From contig JBJXGV010000036.1 of NCBI GenBank assembly GCA_046160485.1, positions 144,800 through 208,799 on the forward strand: a DNA stretch of 64,000 nt, in the 5' to 3' direction. Origin of the DNA: JBJXGV01 sp046160485. Lineage in GTDB: Bacteria > Orphanbacterota > Orphanbacteria > JBJXGV01. Shown here piece by piece: positions 7,973 through 16,020 of this stretch. The first letter of the stretch is position 1, and each line of letters opens with the position of its first letter. Under the pieces are notes generated by a model. It worked only from the letters and a program-made list of their open reading frames with translations, was not told the origin of the DNA and ran no database searches. The position numbers and the translations under genes are program-made.

Positions 7973-9193
7973 ATGGGTTTGTCGAAGGAGATCGTGATTC
8001 TCGGCGGGGCGCGAACGCCGTTCGCCGAATACGAAGGCGGCAAAACGGGGCGCGGCGAGATGGGCGGGCGGCTGAAGCATCTCACCGCGAACGACCTTGG
8101 CGCGCACGCGGCGCGAGCGGCGCTCGAGCGAACGGGCGTAGCGCCCGGGCACGTCGACCACGTTGTGTTCGGGAACGCGCTCCAGACGAGCGCGGACGCG
8201 ATTTACGGCGCGCGGCACGTCGGGCTCAAGGCGGGCGTGCCGATCACGACACCTGCCATCACCGTGAATCGCATCTGCGGCTCGGGGATTCAGGCCGCAG
8301 TGTCGGCAAGTCTCATCATGCTCGCGGGCGACGCCGAGGTCGTGCTCGCGGGCGGCATGGAAAGCATGAGCCAAGCGCCGCACGTCATTCGCGGATTGCG
8401 CGGTGGGCTCAAACTCGGGCAAGGCGCGCTCGAGGACTTGCTCATGGCGTCGCTATTGGATCCGTACTGCGGCTGCTACATGGCGAACACGTCGGACAAT
8501 CTCGCGCGCGAGCACAATATTTCGCGCGAGCAGCAGGACGCGTACGCGCTCGAGAGCCAAGCGCGCGCCGCGCGTGCGAAGGAGCGCGGCGTGTTTCGCG
8601 AGGAGATCGCGCCGATCGAAGTGAAGGATCGCAAGGGTGTCGCGGTGATCGACGATGATGATCACATGAAGCCGGACACGACGATCGAGGGGCTCGCGAA
8701 GCTTCCGACTGCGTTCGGCAAGGAGGGTTTCGTCACCGCGGGGAACGCGAGCGGCATCGTCGACGGCGGGGCGGCGCTCGTGCTCGCGACGCGCGACGGC
8801 GCGCGGCGCGCGGGCGCGCAGCCGATCGGCCGCGTCGTCTCCTGGGGAATCGCCGGAGTCGAGCCGCGCCTTATGGGCATCGGCCCCGTTCCCGCGATCA
8901 CGATGGCCGTCGAACGCGCGGGGCTTTCGCTCGGCGCGATCGATCTGTTCGAGATCAACGAAGCGTTCGCGGGGCAGTATCTCGCCGTCGAGAAGTCGCT
9001 CGGTCTCGACCGCGCGCGCGTCAACGTCAACGGCGGCGCGATCGCGATCGGCCACCCGCTCGGCGCGACGGGCGCGCGGCTTCTCCTGACGCTTCTTCTC
9101 GAGTTGCGCCGCTCGAAGCGCCGCTACGGCGTCGCGTCGGCGTGCATCGGCGGAGGCCAGGGCATCGCAATGGTCGTCGAGGCGCTCGCGTAG
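7973..9193 (+). CDS. Second thiolase (acetyl-CoA C-acetyltransferase family)
   Basis: 406 residues with Cys102 in RICGSGIQ, the His loop GGAIAIGHPLGATGARL, and CIGGGQG near the C-terminus. It diverges from the first thiolase by an inserted loop after FAEYEGG and by a Cys/Tyr-rich segment (LDPYCGCYMANT) in the middle. Paired thiolases usually split short-chain condensation and chain cleavage; which does which cannot be read from sequence. ATG 7973 has AAGGAG 6 bases upstream. Its TAG abuts the ATG of the acyl-CoA dehydrogenase. Confidence 0.92.
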   Translation: MGLSKEIVILGGARTPFAEYEGGKTGRGEMGGRLKHLTANDLGAHAARAALERTGVAPGHVDHVVFGNALQTSADAIYGARHVGLKAGVPITTPAITVNRICGSGIQAAVSASLIMLAGDAEVVLAGGMESMSQAPHVIRGLRGGLKLGQGALEDLLMASLLDPYCGCYMANTSDNLAREHNISREQQDAYALESQARAARAKERGVFREEIAPIEVKDRKGVAVIDDDDHMKPDTTIEGLAKLPTAFGKEGFVTAGNASGIVDGGAALVLATRDGARRAGAQPIGRVVSWGIAGVEPRLMGIGPVPAITMAVERAGLSLGAIDLFEINEAFAGQYLAVEKSLGLDRARVNVNGGAIAIGHPLGATGARLLLTLLLELRRSKRRYGVASACIGGGQGIAMVVEALA

Positions 9194-10330
9194 ATGGATT
9201 TCTCGTGGTCGGAAGAACAGGAGATGGTGCGCAAGATGGCGCGCGAGTTCGCGGAGGAGATTCGCGAAGAGGCGCGCGCTGCCGAGGAGGAGGCGCGCTT
9301 CTCGCACGATATCACGCGCAAAATGGGGGAGATGGGTTTCCTCGGCATGACGGTCCCCGAGGAGTACGGCGGATTCGGCGCGGGATACCTCTCGTACCTC
9401 GTCGCGCTCGAAGAGATCACGAAGGTGAGTCCGCCGCAGGGAATGACGATGGGGTTGCACAACTCGCTCGTCGCCTACCCGCTTCTCGTCTTCGGCACCG
9501 AGGCGCAGAAGCAGAAGTATCTTTCGCCGGTCGCGAAGGGCGAAAAGCTCGCGGCATACGCGCTCACAGAACCCGACGCCGGCTCCGACGCGGCGAACCA
9601 ACGCACGCGCGCCGAGCGCACCGACGGCGGCTGGAAGATCACCGGCTCGAAGATCTTCATCACGAACGGCGCCGTTGCGGACATCGTTCTCGTGTGGGCC
9701 GTCACGAAACCGGGCGAACGTGCGCACGGCATCTCGTGTTTCATCGTCGAGTCGTCGTGGCCGGGCTTCCAGGTCGGCGCGGTCGAGACGAAGATGGGTC
9801 TCGCGTCCTCCCCGACGACGGAGCTTTCCTTTGACGGACTGATGGTCCCCGGCGAGAATCTGCTCGGCGTCGAGAACGAGGGTTTCCAGGTCGCGATGGC
9901 CACGCTCGACGGCGGGAGGATCGCGGTGGCGGCGCAGTCGTGCGCGCTCGCGGAGGCAGCGCTCGAGAAAGCGGTGTGCTACGCGAAGGAACGCGTCCAG
10001 TTCGGCAAGCCGATCGCGCAGTTCCAAGGGATTTCGTGGATGCTCGCCGACATGAAGGTCGATCTCGAGGCGTCGCGCCTGCTCGTTCAGCGTGCGGCAA
10101 CGCTGCGCGAACGCGGCGAGCCGCACACGCTCGAGGCGGCGATCGCGAAGCTTCACGCGACGGAGATGGCGACACGCGTGACCGGAAAGGCGATTCAGAT
10201 CCACGGCGGCTACGGCTACATGCGCGAGTACGGCGTCGAGGCGTTGTACCGCGCGGCGAAGGCCGCCGAATTGTTCGAGGGCACATCCGAGATTCAACGA
10301 ACCATCATCGGCCGAACACTGACGAGGTGA
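9194..10330 (+). CDS. Acyl-CoA dehydrogenase family protein
   Basis: 378 residues, the normal length of soluble short/medium-chain acyl-CoA dehydrogenases. FAD/substrate signatures YALTEPDAGSDAA and the C-terminal catalytic Glu (E362) in FEGTSEIQ are present, plus IQIHGGYGYMREYGVE. It oxidises acyl-CoA to 2-enoyl-CoA and passes electrons to ETF. No ETF gene is in the window. The ATG directly follows the thiolase stop, and translation is probably coupled. Confidence 0.94.
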   Translation: MDFSWSEEQEMVRKMAREFAEEIREEARAAEEEARFSHDITRKMGEMGFLGMTVPEEYGGFGAGYLSYLVALEEITKVSPPQGMTMGLHNSLVAYPLLVFGTEAQKQKYLSPVAKGEKLAAYALTEPDAGSDAANQRTRAERTDGGWKITGSKIFITNGAVADIVLVWAVTKPGERAHGISCFIVESSWPGFQVGAVETKMGLASSPTTELSFDGLMVPGENLLGVENEGFQVAMATLDGGRIAVAAQSCALAEAALEKAVCYAKERVQFGKPIAQFQGISWMLADMKVDLEASRLLVQRAATLRERGEPHTLEAAIAKLHATEMATRVTGKAIQIHGGYGYMREYGVEALYRAAKAAELFEGTSEIQRTIIGRTLTR

Positions 10331-10334
10331 CGCA

Positions 10335-11726
10335 TTGATTTCTTACGACGTGCTCGTAATTGGCTCGGGACCGGCGGGTCATAAGGCGGCGATTCGCGCG
10401 GCGAAGTCGGGCAAGAAGGTCGCGGTGGTCGAGCGAAAGATCTGCGTCGGCGGCGTGTCGGTCAATACGGGCACGATTCCGTCGAAGACGTTCCGCGAGG
10501 CGGTGCTCTACTTGAGCGGATTCCGGCAGCGAGCCGTCTACGGCCAGAGCTACACGCTGAAGAAATCGGTGACGATCGCGGACCTGAATCAGCGGGTGCA
10601 GCACGTCGTCAAGAACGAGGTCGAGGTGCTCAACGCGCAGTTTCGCCGCAACGGCGTCGATGTCATCCCCGGCCGCGCGTCGTTCGTCGATCCGCACACG
10701 ATCAAGGTCGACGGGGCGGACGGTGCGATCGAAATCGCCGCGGCGACGATCATTCTCGCGGTCGGCGCGCGCCCCGCGCACTCCGATAGCTTCGCGGTCG
10801 ACGGCGAAACGATCGTCGACACCGAATCGTTCTACGCGATGCCGCAGCTTCCCAAGACGTTGATCGTCGTCGGCGGCGGCGTCATCGGTGTCGAGTACGC
10901 GACGATGGCGGCCACCGTCGGCGTCGCCGTTACGGTCATCGAAACGCGGCCAACAATTCTTGATTTCATCGACCGCGAAGTTGTCGAAGCGCTGACGTAC
11001 CACATGCGGCAGGCGGGCATTACGCTGCGCCTCGGCGAAGAAGTGACCGACGTGAAGAGAACGCCGTCGGGAAAGGTCGCGGCGATTACGAAGAGCCACA
11101 AGGAGATCGCCGCGGATGCCGTGCTCTACGCCGTCGGCCGCCAGGGAAACACGGACGGGCTCGCGCTCGAGAACGCGGGTCTCGACGCCGACACCCGCGG
11201 CCGCATCGCCGTCAACGAACACTTCCAGACGAAAGTGCCGCACATCTACGCGGTCGGCGACATCATCGGATTCCCGAGCCTCGCGTCGGTCTCCTCGGAG
11301 CAGGGGCGCCTTGCGGCGTGCCACGCCCTCGGCATCGCAACGCGCGGGCTTTCGTCGCTGTTTCCGTACGGCATCTATACGATCCCGGAGATTTCCTACG
11401 TCGGTTCGACGGAGGAGGAACTCACCGATGCGGGTATTCCCTACGAGACGGGAATCGCACGCTACCGCGAGATCGCGCGCGGGCAGATCCTCGGCGACGA
11501 CGCGGGACTTCTGAAACTGCTCTTCCATCGCGAGAAGAAGACGCTCCTCGGCGTTCACATTATCGGCGAGGGCGCGAGCGAACTGGTTCACATCGGGCAA
11601 GCCGTCATCGCGTTCGGCGGCACGATCGATTATTTCGTCGACACCGTCTTCAACTACCCGACGCTTGCGGAGTGTTACAAGGTCGCCGCGCTCGCGGGGG
11701 TCAATAAACTCGCCGCCATGTCGTGA
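10335..11726 (+). CDS. sthA: Si-specific NAD(P)+ transhydrogenase (SthA-like)
   Basis: 463 residues of the flavoprotein disulfide-reductase fold: FAD motif GSGPAGHKAAIRAAK, NAD(P) motif VVGGGVIGVEYATMAA (about 176-191), second FAD motif with YAVGDIIGFPSLAS, and dimerisation domain. At the position of the redox disulfide of lipoamide dehydrogenases it reads GVSVNTGTIPSK with no cysteine pair, which is the hallmark of soluble transhydrogenases. It equilibrates NADPH and NAD+. Start is TTG at 10335 with GAGGTGA just upstream, 4 bases after the dehydrogenase stop. Confidence 0.9.
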   Translation: MISYDVLVIGSGPAGHKAAIRAAKSGKKVAVVERKICVGGVSVNTGTIPSKTFREAVLYLSGFRQRAVYGQSYTLKKSVTIADLNQRVQHVVKNEVEVLNAQFRRNGVDVIPGRASFVDPHTIKVDGADGAIEIAAATIILAVGARPAHSDSFAVDGETIVDTESFYAMPQLPKTLIVVGGGVIGVEYATMAATVGVAVTVIETRPTILDFIDREVVEALTYHMRQAGITLRLGEEVTDVKRTPSGKVAAITKSHKEIAADAVLYAVGRQGNTDGLALENAGLDADTRGRIAVNEHFQTKVPHIYAVGDIIGFPSLASVSSEQGRLAACHALGIATRGLSSLFPYGIYTIPEISYVGSTEEELTDAGIPYETGIARYREIARGQILGDDAGLLKLLFHREKKTLLGVHIIGEGASELVHIGQAVIAFGGTIDYFVDTVFNYPTLAECYKVAALAGVNKLAAMS

Positions 11727-11769
11727 TCGTCCCGGCGCGGCGCGCCGCAACGTTCAACAGAGGAGTTTC

Positions 11770-12849
11770 ATGTACACGTTTGCCGTGATCCCCGGCGATG
11801 GCGTCGGGGAAGAAGTCGTTCGCGAAGGACTCAAGGTGCTCGACTGCGCGGCGTCGCGCTTCGAGTTTCGTTATGAACTCGTGCGCTATCCGTTCGGCGC
11901 CGACCACTATCTCGCAACCGGCGAGACGATGCCGGAGAGCGTTTTCGACGAAGTGCGGCAGATGAACGCCGTCTATCTCGGCGCCATCGGCGATCCGCGC
12001 ATCGAGGTCGGGTTCCTCGAGCGCGCGATCATCGCCGGCCTCCGATTCCGGCTCGACCTCTTCGTGAATCTGCGTCCGATCAAACTCTACGCGGCGCACC
12101 TGACGCCCCTGAAGGACAAGGGCCCGGAGCACATCGATTTCGTCGTCGTGCGCGAGAACACCGAGGATCTCTACACGGGGCTCGGCGGCATCTTCAAGAA
12201 GGGGACCCCGGACGAGGTCGCGATCGGCGAGATGATCTTCACGCGCAAGGGAGTCGAGCGCGTGATTCGCTACGCGTTCGAGCTCGCTCGCGCGCGCGCG
12301 GCGTCGCGCGGCGATGGACCCAAGAAGGGGATGGGCGCGAAGCTAACCCTCGTCGACAAGGCGAACGCGATTCGCATCATGGATATCTGGACGCGCACGT
12401 TCGAGGAAGTCGGGAGCGAGTATCCCGATGTCGAGCGCGATCACAACTACGTCGACGCGTGCACGATGTGGATGGTGAAAAATCCCGAGGTCTACGACAC
12501 AGTCGTCGTGCCGAATCTCTTCGGCGACATCATCACGGACCTCGGCGCGATGCTGCAAGGCGGCATGGGGATCGCCGCCAGCGGCAACATCCACCCGGGC
12601 CGCGTCTCGATGTTCGAGCCGATTCACGGTTCGGCCCCGAAATATCGCGGGAAGAACGTCGCGAATCCGCTCGCCGCGATCGCCGCGGTGCAGATGATGC
12701 TCGACTACGTCGGGGAAACCGCGGCGTCGTGCGCGATCGAGGACGCGATCGCATCGCTTCTCTCGTCCGGCAAGATTCCGTCGCTCGCCGCGGGAGTGCT
12801 GAAGACATCGGAGATTGGCGACCTCGTCGTGAAGGAGTTGAGCGCGTAG
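11770..12849 (+). CDS. Isocitrate/isopropylmalate-family dehydrogenase
   Basis: 359 residues of the beta-decarboxylating dehydrogenase family. Substrate segment with three Arg (GLRFRLDLFVNLRPIKLY, about 83-100), VVRENTEDLYTG, catalytic Lys in LVDKANAIR, and metal Asps in PNLFGDIITDLGA. Length and substrate loop resemble LeuB, but there is no leuA/C/D nearby. The nucleotide loop reads GSAPKYRGKNVANP; Lys-Tyr here is the pair that marks NADP specificity in bacterial isocitrate dehydrogenase, while LeuB usually has Asp. Substrate is left open. ATG 11770 has AGGAG 4 bases upstream; last gene of the operon. Confidence 0.85.
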   Translation: MYTFAVIPGDGVGEEVVREGLKVLDCAASRFEFRYELVRYPFGADHYLATGETMPESVFDEVRQMNAVYLGAIGDPRIEVGFLERAIIAGLRFRLDLFVNLRPIKLYAAHLTPLKDKGPEHIDFVVVRENTEDLYTGLGGIFKKGTPDEVAIGEMIFTRKGVERVIRYAFELARARAASRGDGPKKGMGAKLTLVDKANAIRIMDIWTRTFEEVGSEYPDVERDHNYVDACTMWMVKNPEVYDTVVVPNLFGDIITDLGAMLQGGMGIAASGNIHPGRVSMFEPIHGSAPKYRGKNVANPLAAIAAVQMMLDYVGETAASCAIEDAIASLLSSGKIPSLAAGVLKTSEIGDLVVKELSA

Positions 12850-13092
12850 CGCAAAACTCGCGCGCCGCTTTTTCTCTACGACCCGAATTGGACGCATGCT
12901 AGACTGCCCGGCAACTTTGTTGCGCGCGTCTTCCGATTCCGCTCCCCGGCGTGTTCTCGGGAGGCGGGTTTTCACGACCCCGCAGGCGCGACGGATGCCG
13001 CGTGATTCGAGCGGCGCGTTCGATCCACCAGCGAACCGAGGCGTGTCCAACAACTCGGTCGGCACGGCAACCAGCCCGGAGAGGAGAGTCCG
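12850..13092 (+). other. Intergenic region before the DUF1579 gene
   Basis: 243 bases with no convincing gene. TAGACT at 12900-12905 resembles other -10 boxes in the window, but no matching -35 was found. GGAGAGGAGAG at its end is the ribosome-binding region of the gene at 13093. Confidence 0.4.
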
Positions 13093-13767
13093 ATGAAGCT
13101 CGCGCATTCCCGCAAGATCGCAGTCGCCGCGCTTTGCTTGGCGCTCGGCGCGTTCAACACGGTTTCTTTCGCAAAGGATGAGCACTCGCACGGCAAAGGG
13201 CACGGCGACCACGCTCACGGCGACCACGCTCACGGCGAGCACGCGGGCGGTGCCGGGCACGAGATGGATCCCGCGGCGATGGAAGCGTGGGCGGCCGCGG
13301 CGACGCCGGGCCCACAGCACGCCGGGCTCGCGTCGCGCGTCGGACGCTGGAACGCCGAGGTGAAGTCCTACTGGATGGATCCAAATCAGCCGGTCGTGAG
13401 TGCCGGAACCGTCGAGTACTCGATGGAACTGGGAGGCCGTGTCCTCAACGGCGCCCACAAGAGCGAGATGATGGGCATGCCGTTCGAAGGCCGCAGCATC
13501 GATGGCTACGACAATACGAAGGGGTCTTACTGGTCGATCTGGCTCGACAACATGGGCACCGGCTACATGATGTGCACGGGGAATTTCTCCGCCGACGGCA
13601 AGACGGGCACGTTCAAGGGAACGTCGTGGGATGCGATGGCCGGCAAGGAAGTGACGTACAAGCTGATCACGAAGATCATCGACGCGAACAAACACGTCTT
13701 CGAGATGTACGCGATCGACGGCAAGAACGAGATCAAGCAGATGGAGATCACGTACACGCGCGGATAA
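13093..13767 (+). CDS. Exported DUF1579 family protein with His-rich linker
   Basis: 224 residues. A Sec signal peptide (about 1-27, ending in VSFA) leads into a His/Gly/Asp-rich stretch (about 30-58) made of repeated DHAHG-type units, then a DUF1579-like domain with GRWNAEVKSYWMDP and SIDGYDNTKGSYWSIW. The function of the domain is not known; the linker looks able to bind metal ions. ATG 13093 follows GGAGAGGAGAG. Probably periplasmic. Confidence 0.8.
   Translation: MKLAHSRKIAVAALCLALGAFNTVSFAKDEHSHGKGHGDHAHGDHAHGEHAGGAGHEMDPAAMEAWAAAATPGPQHAGLASRVGRWNAEVKSYWMDPNQPVVSAGTVEYSMELGGRVLNGAHKSEMMGMPFEGRSIDGYDNTKGSYWSIWLDNMGTGYMMCTGNFSADGKTGTFKGTSWDAMAGKEVTYKLITKIIDANKHVFEMYAIDGKNEIKQMEITYTRG
13204..13233 (+). 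repeat. Tandem 15-bp repeat coding the His-rich linker
   Basis: GGCGACCACGCTCAC occurs twice in direct tandem (13204-13218, 13219-13233), followed by a diverged third unit. It encodes GDHAH units. Confidence 0.85.
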
Positions 13768-13776
13768 CCCGCGCGT
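13756..13776 (+). terminator. Hairpin at the end of the DUF1579 gene
   Basis: A perfect 8-bp inverted repeat, ACGCGCGG (13756-13763) and CCGCGCGT (13769-13776), brackets the TAA stop codon. No T-run follows directly; the next GCGCGCGTTTC at 13790-13800 offers an alternative stem. Terminator function is tentative. Confidence 0.3.
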
Positions 13777-13822
13777 CCGCGCCGAACGGGCGCGCGTTTC
13801 ACACAATTCGGGAGAGCGCCTC

Positions 13823-15346
13823 ATGCGGAATTCGCCGTTGTTGTCGTTGGTCGCCGCGCTTGCGGTCGCAGGGCTTGGATGCTCCGGCGGCGGTTCATCC
13901 TCGTCACGCAGTGAGGCGCTCCCCGCGTACTACCCGGCGTCGCAGCTTCAGCGCTACGTCGCTCTGAACGACAGCGGCTATCAGCACCTGCGAGCCCAGC
14001 GTGCGGACGAAGCGATCGCGGTGTTTCAGCGGCAGCATGAAATGATTCCGACCGGACGCCTGGGAGCGATCAACGTTGCGCGGGCGTACGCATCGAAGGG
14101 AAACGTCGAGGAAGGAATCCGCTGGATCGAAACCGCGGTGGCGGCGGGCTGGGACGATTCCGCGCAGCTCCGCGAGGATCCGGCGCTCGCGCCCTTGCGT
14201 TCGGACGCGCGTTTCGCCCCGCTCGTGGATCGCGTCGACGCCGCGCTTGCCGAGCGTGAAGCAGTTTTCGCGAAGGGATTGCCGGAACACGATTCCAAGT
14301 CGGTCGCTCTGGCCGATGCCGCGGCGCTAAAGGCGTGGTCCGACTCTCTCGGAAATCAGCTCGTGATCCATGGCCGCACCGTTTGGTTCAACTGGCAGTT
14401 CACCGCCGCGCGCATGGACTTCGAAGCGCGCCAGCTCGCAGCGCGGCAGAAGCTCGCCGCCGGCGACCCGACATTCGACTACGGGCTGGAACGCGTTCGC
14501 GCGATCTCGCGTCTGCGGTCGCCCGAGGAGCCGTGGGGCGCCGTCGCGAAGGGCGTCGCCGCCGAAGTCGATCGCTACCTCGCCGGGACGCCGACTGCCG
14601 ACGGGCGTGTCGAGGCGCAGTACCGCGCGGGCGTCGCGGCGCTTTGCGAGCTGGGGCCCGTGACGGCGCCGGCGCCGGGGTGGACGGAGGCCGCGGCGCG
14701 CGCGCGCGCACACTTCGCGCAAGTCGGCGAATCGACGCGATTCTTCGGCGCGACGACGGCGTGGCTCCTGTGGGCGGATCTCGTCGACGCGGGCGAAAAC
14801 GCGAGCGGCGTCTTGCCGCGAATTCGCGTGTTCGCCGAGCAATTCAAGGGCGACAGGGCAGCGATGGAAATCGCCGACGCGAAGTTCAAGCGCGAGCTTT
14901 TCGTTTCGCTCTGGCCGATCCCGTTTGCCGCCGTCGACCTCGACGACAAACCGGTCACGCTCGACGATTACAAAGGGAAGGTGCTCCTTCTCGACTTCTG
15001 GGCGACTTGGTGCGGCCCGTGCCGGCAGGAACTCCCGCATCTGCGCGATGCTTTCGCGCAATTTCACGAGCGCGGGTTCGAAATTCTTTCGGTGTCGCTC
15101 GACTTCGCCGATCGAACAACGGTCGCGGATTATCGCGCGTGGACGGAAGAGAACGGCATGCGCTGGCGTCACGTCTACGATCAGAAGGGTTGGCAGAGTC
15201 CGCTCGTCTCCGCGTTCCGGATTCAGGGGATCCCGTTTCCGCTGCTGATCGGTCCGGACGGAGACATCATCGCGATGCACGGCGAATGTCGTGGCGAAAA
15301 CCTCAAGCGAGTCATCGACCGCGCCCTGACGGAACTGGGCGCATAG
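13823..15346 (+). CDS. Lipoprotein with C-terminal TlpA-like thioredoxin domain
   Basis: 507 residues. An N-terminal hydrophobic stretch ends in AGLGC, acceptable as a lipobox (Cys20). Residues about 45-150 look like TPR helices (repeating YVALNDSGYQHL / EAIAVFQRQHE type), a helical middle follows, and residues about 370-507 form a TlpA/AhpC-type redoxin domain with WCGPC in FWATWCGPCRQE. Such proteins reduce disulfides in the cell envelope. ATG 13823 follows GGGAGAG. Transcribed from upstream of, or together with, the DUF1579 gene (55-base gap). Confidence 0.85.
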   Translation: MRNSPLLSLVAALAVAGLGCSGGGSSSSRSEALPAYYPASQLQRYVALNDSGYQHLRAQRADEAIAVFQRQHEMIPTGRLGAINVARAYASKGNVEEGIRWIETAVAAGWDDSAQLREDPALAPLRSDARFAPLVDRVDAALAEREAVFAKGLPEHDSKSVALADAAALKAWSDSLGNQLVIHGRTVWFNWQFTAARMDFEARQLAARQKLAAGDPTFDYGLERVRAISRLRSPEEPWGAVAKGVAAEVDRYLAGTPTADGRVEAQYRAGVAALCELGPVTAPAPGWTEAAARARAHFAQVGESTRFFGATTAWLLWADLVDAGENASGVLPRIRVFAEQFKGDRAAMEIADAKFKRELFVSLWPIPFAAVDLDDKPVTLDDYKGKVLLLDFWATWCGPCRQELPHLRDAFAQFHERGFEILSVSLDFADRTTVADYRAWTEENGMRWRHVYDQKGWQSPLVSAFRIQGIPFPLLIGPDGDIIAMHGECRGENLKRVIDRALTELGA

Positions 15347-15416
15347 GGGAGGAGCCGCCGGCAAGCAAACCGACTTCGCATCGAAAGAAATCTTCACATC
15401 CGCGCAAGAAAACCGC

Positions 15417-15446
15417 TTGACAGCGATTTTCTCCCTCCGATAGACT
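15417..15446 (+). promoter_or_regulatory. Promoter of the dcw cluster (Pmra)
   Basis: Perfect -35 TTGACA (15417-15422), 18-base spacer, -10 TAGACT (15441-15446). The predicted start at about 15453 coincides with the MraZ boxes and leaves a leader of about 100 bases before mraZ. Confidence 0.75.
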
Positions 15447-15453
15447 GCGCCGC

Positions 15454-15473
15454 GTGGGGAAAAGTGGTAGAAA
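15454..15473 (+). promoter_or_regulatory. Putative MraZ operator (two direct repeats)
   Basis: Two 10-bp direct repeats, GTGGGGAAAA and GTGGTAGAAA, start at the predicted transcription start. MraZ proteins are known to bind tandem GTGG/TGGG boxes with about 10-bp spacing upstream of their own gene, so autoregulation of the cluster is likely. Confidence 0.65.
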
Positions 15474-15555
15474 CAAGCACGGACCACTCGATCCCATCGG
15501 CTCCCTTCACAACACATAGTTAATACAAGGCTTTAATCGAAACCCTGGGCGGGTC

Positions 15556-16020
15556 ATGGCGAGATTCTTCGGCTCCGATGAGGCCACCGTTGACGAAAAG
15601 GGACGTTTTCCTTTGCCCGTCAAGTTTCGCCGCACGCTGGAGACGATCGAAGGCTTCTCGTTTCACCTTCAGCCGGGGCTCCAGGGGGAGATTCTCGCGA
15701 TCCCCTCGGAGTACTTCGAGACGATCGACGAACGGCGCGCGGACCTCGATCCCAACAATGTCGACGATCGCGCGGCGGCCCAGGTGTACGGCGAAATCGA
15801 GTCGTGCGCGCTCGACAAGGCTGGACGCATGACCATTCCGCCGCTCATGCGATCGCAGTTCGGAATTGATGGCTCGGTGATCGTTAGCGGAGCCGGGCCT
15901 TGGCTTTTGATCTGGAAGAAGGCCGTGTACGAGGCTCGCACGGCGTTGGACCGCGAGAAGGCTCTGGCGGCGTCGAGCCAGCGAAAGCTGCGGGCTCCGG
16001 CACCTCCGGCGGAGGCATAG
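15556..16020 (+). CDS. mraZ: Transcriptional regulator MraZ
   Basis: 154 residues with the two AbrB-like MraZ repeats: an N-terminal one with VDEKGRFPLPVKFR and a second with LDKAGRMTIPPLMR. It heads the dcw cluster and binds its promoter region. The C-terminal ~15 residues are an Ala/Pro-rich tail. The ATG has no strong Shine-Dalgarno (GGGCGGGTC precedes it). The rsmH frame opens inside its 3' end. Confidence 0.95.
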   Translation: MARFFGSDEATVDEKGRFPLPVKFRRTLETIEGFSFHLQPGLQGEILAIPSEYFETIDERRADLDPNNVDDRAAAQVYGEIESCALDKAGRMTIPPLMRSQFGIDGSVIVSGAGPWLLIWKKAVYEARTALDREKALAASSQRKLRAPAPPAEA

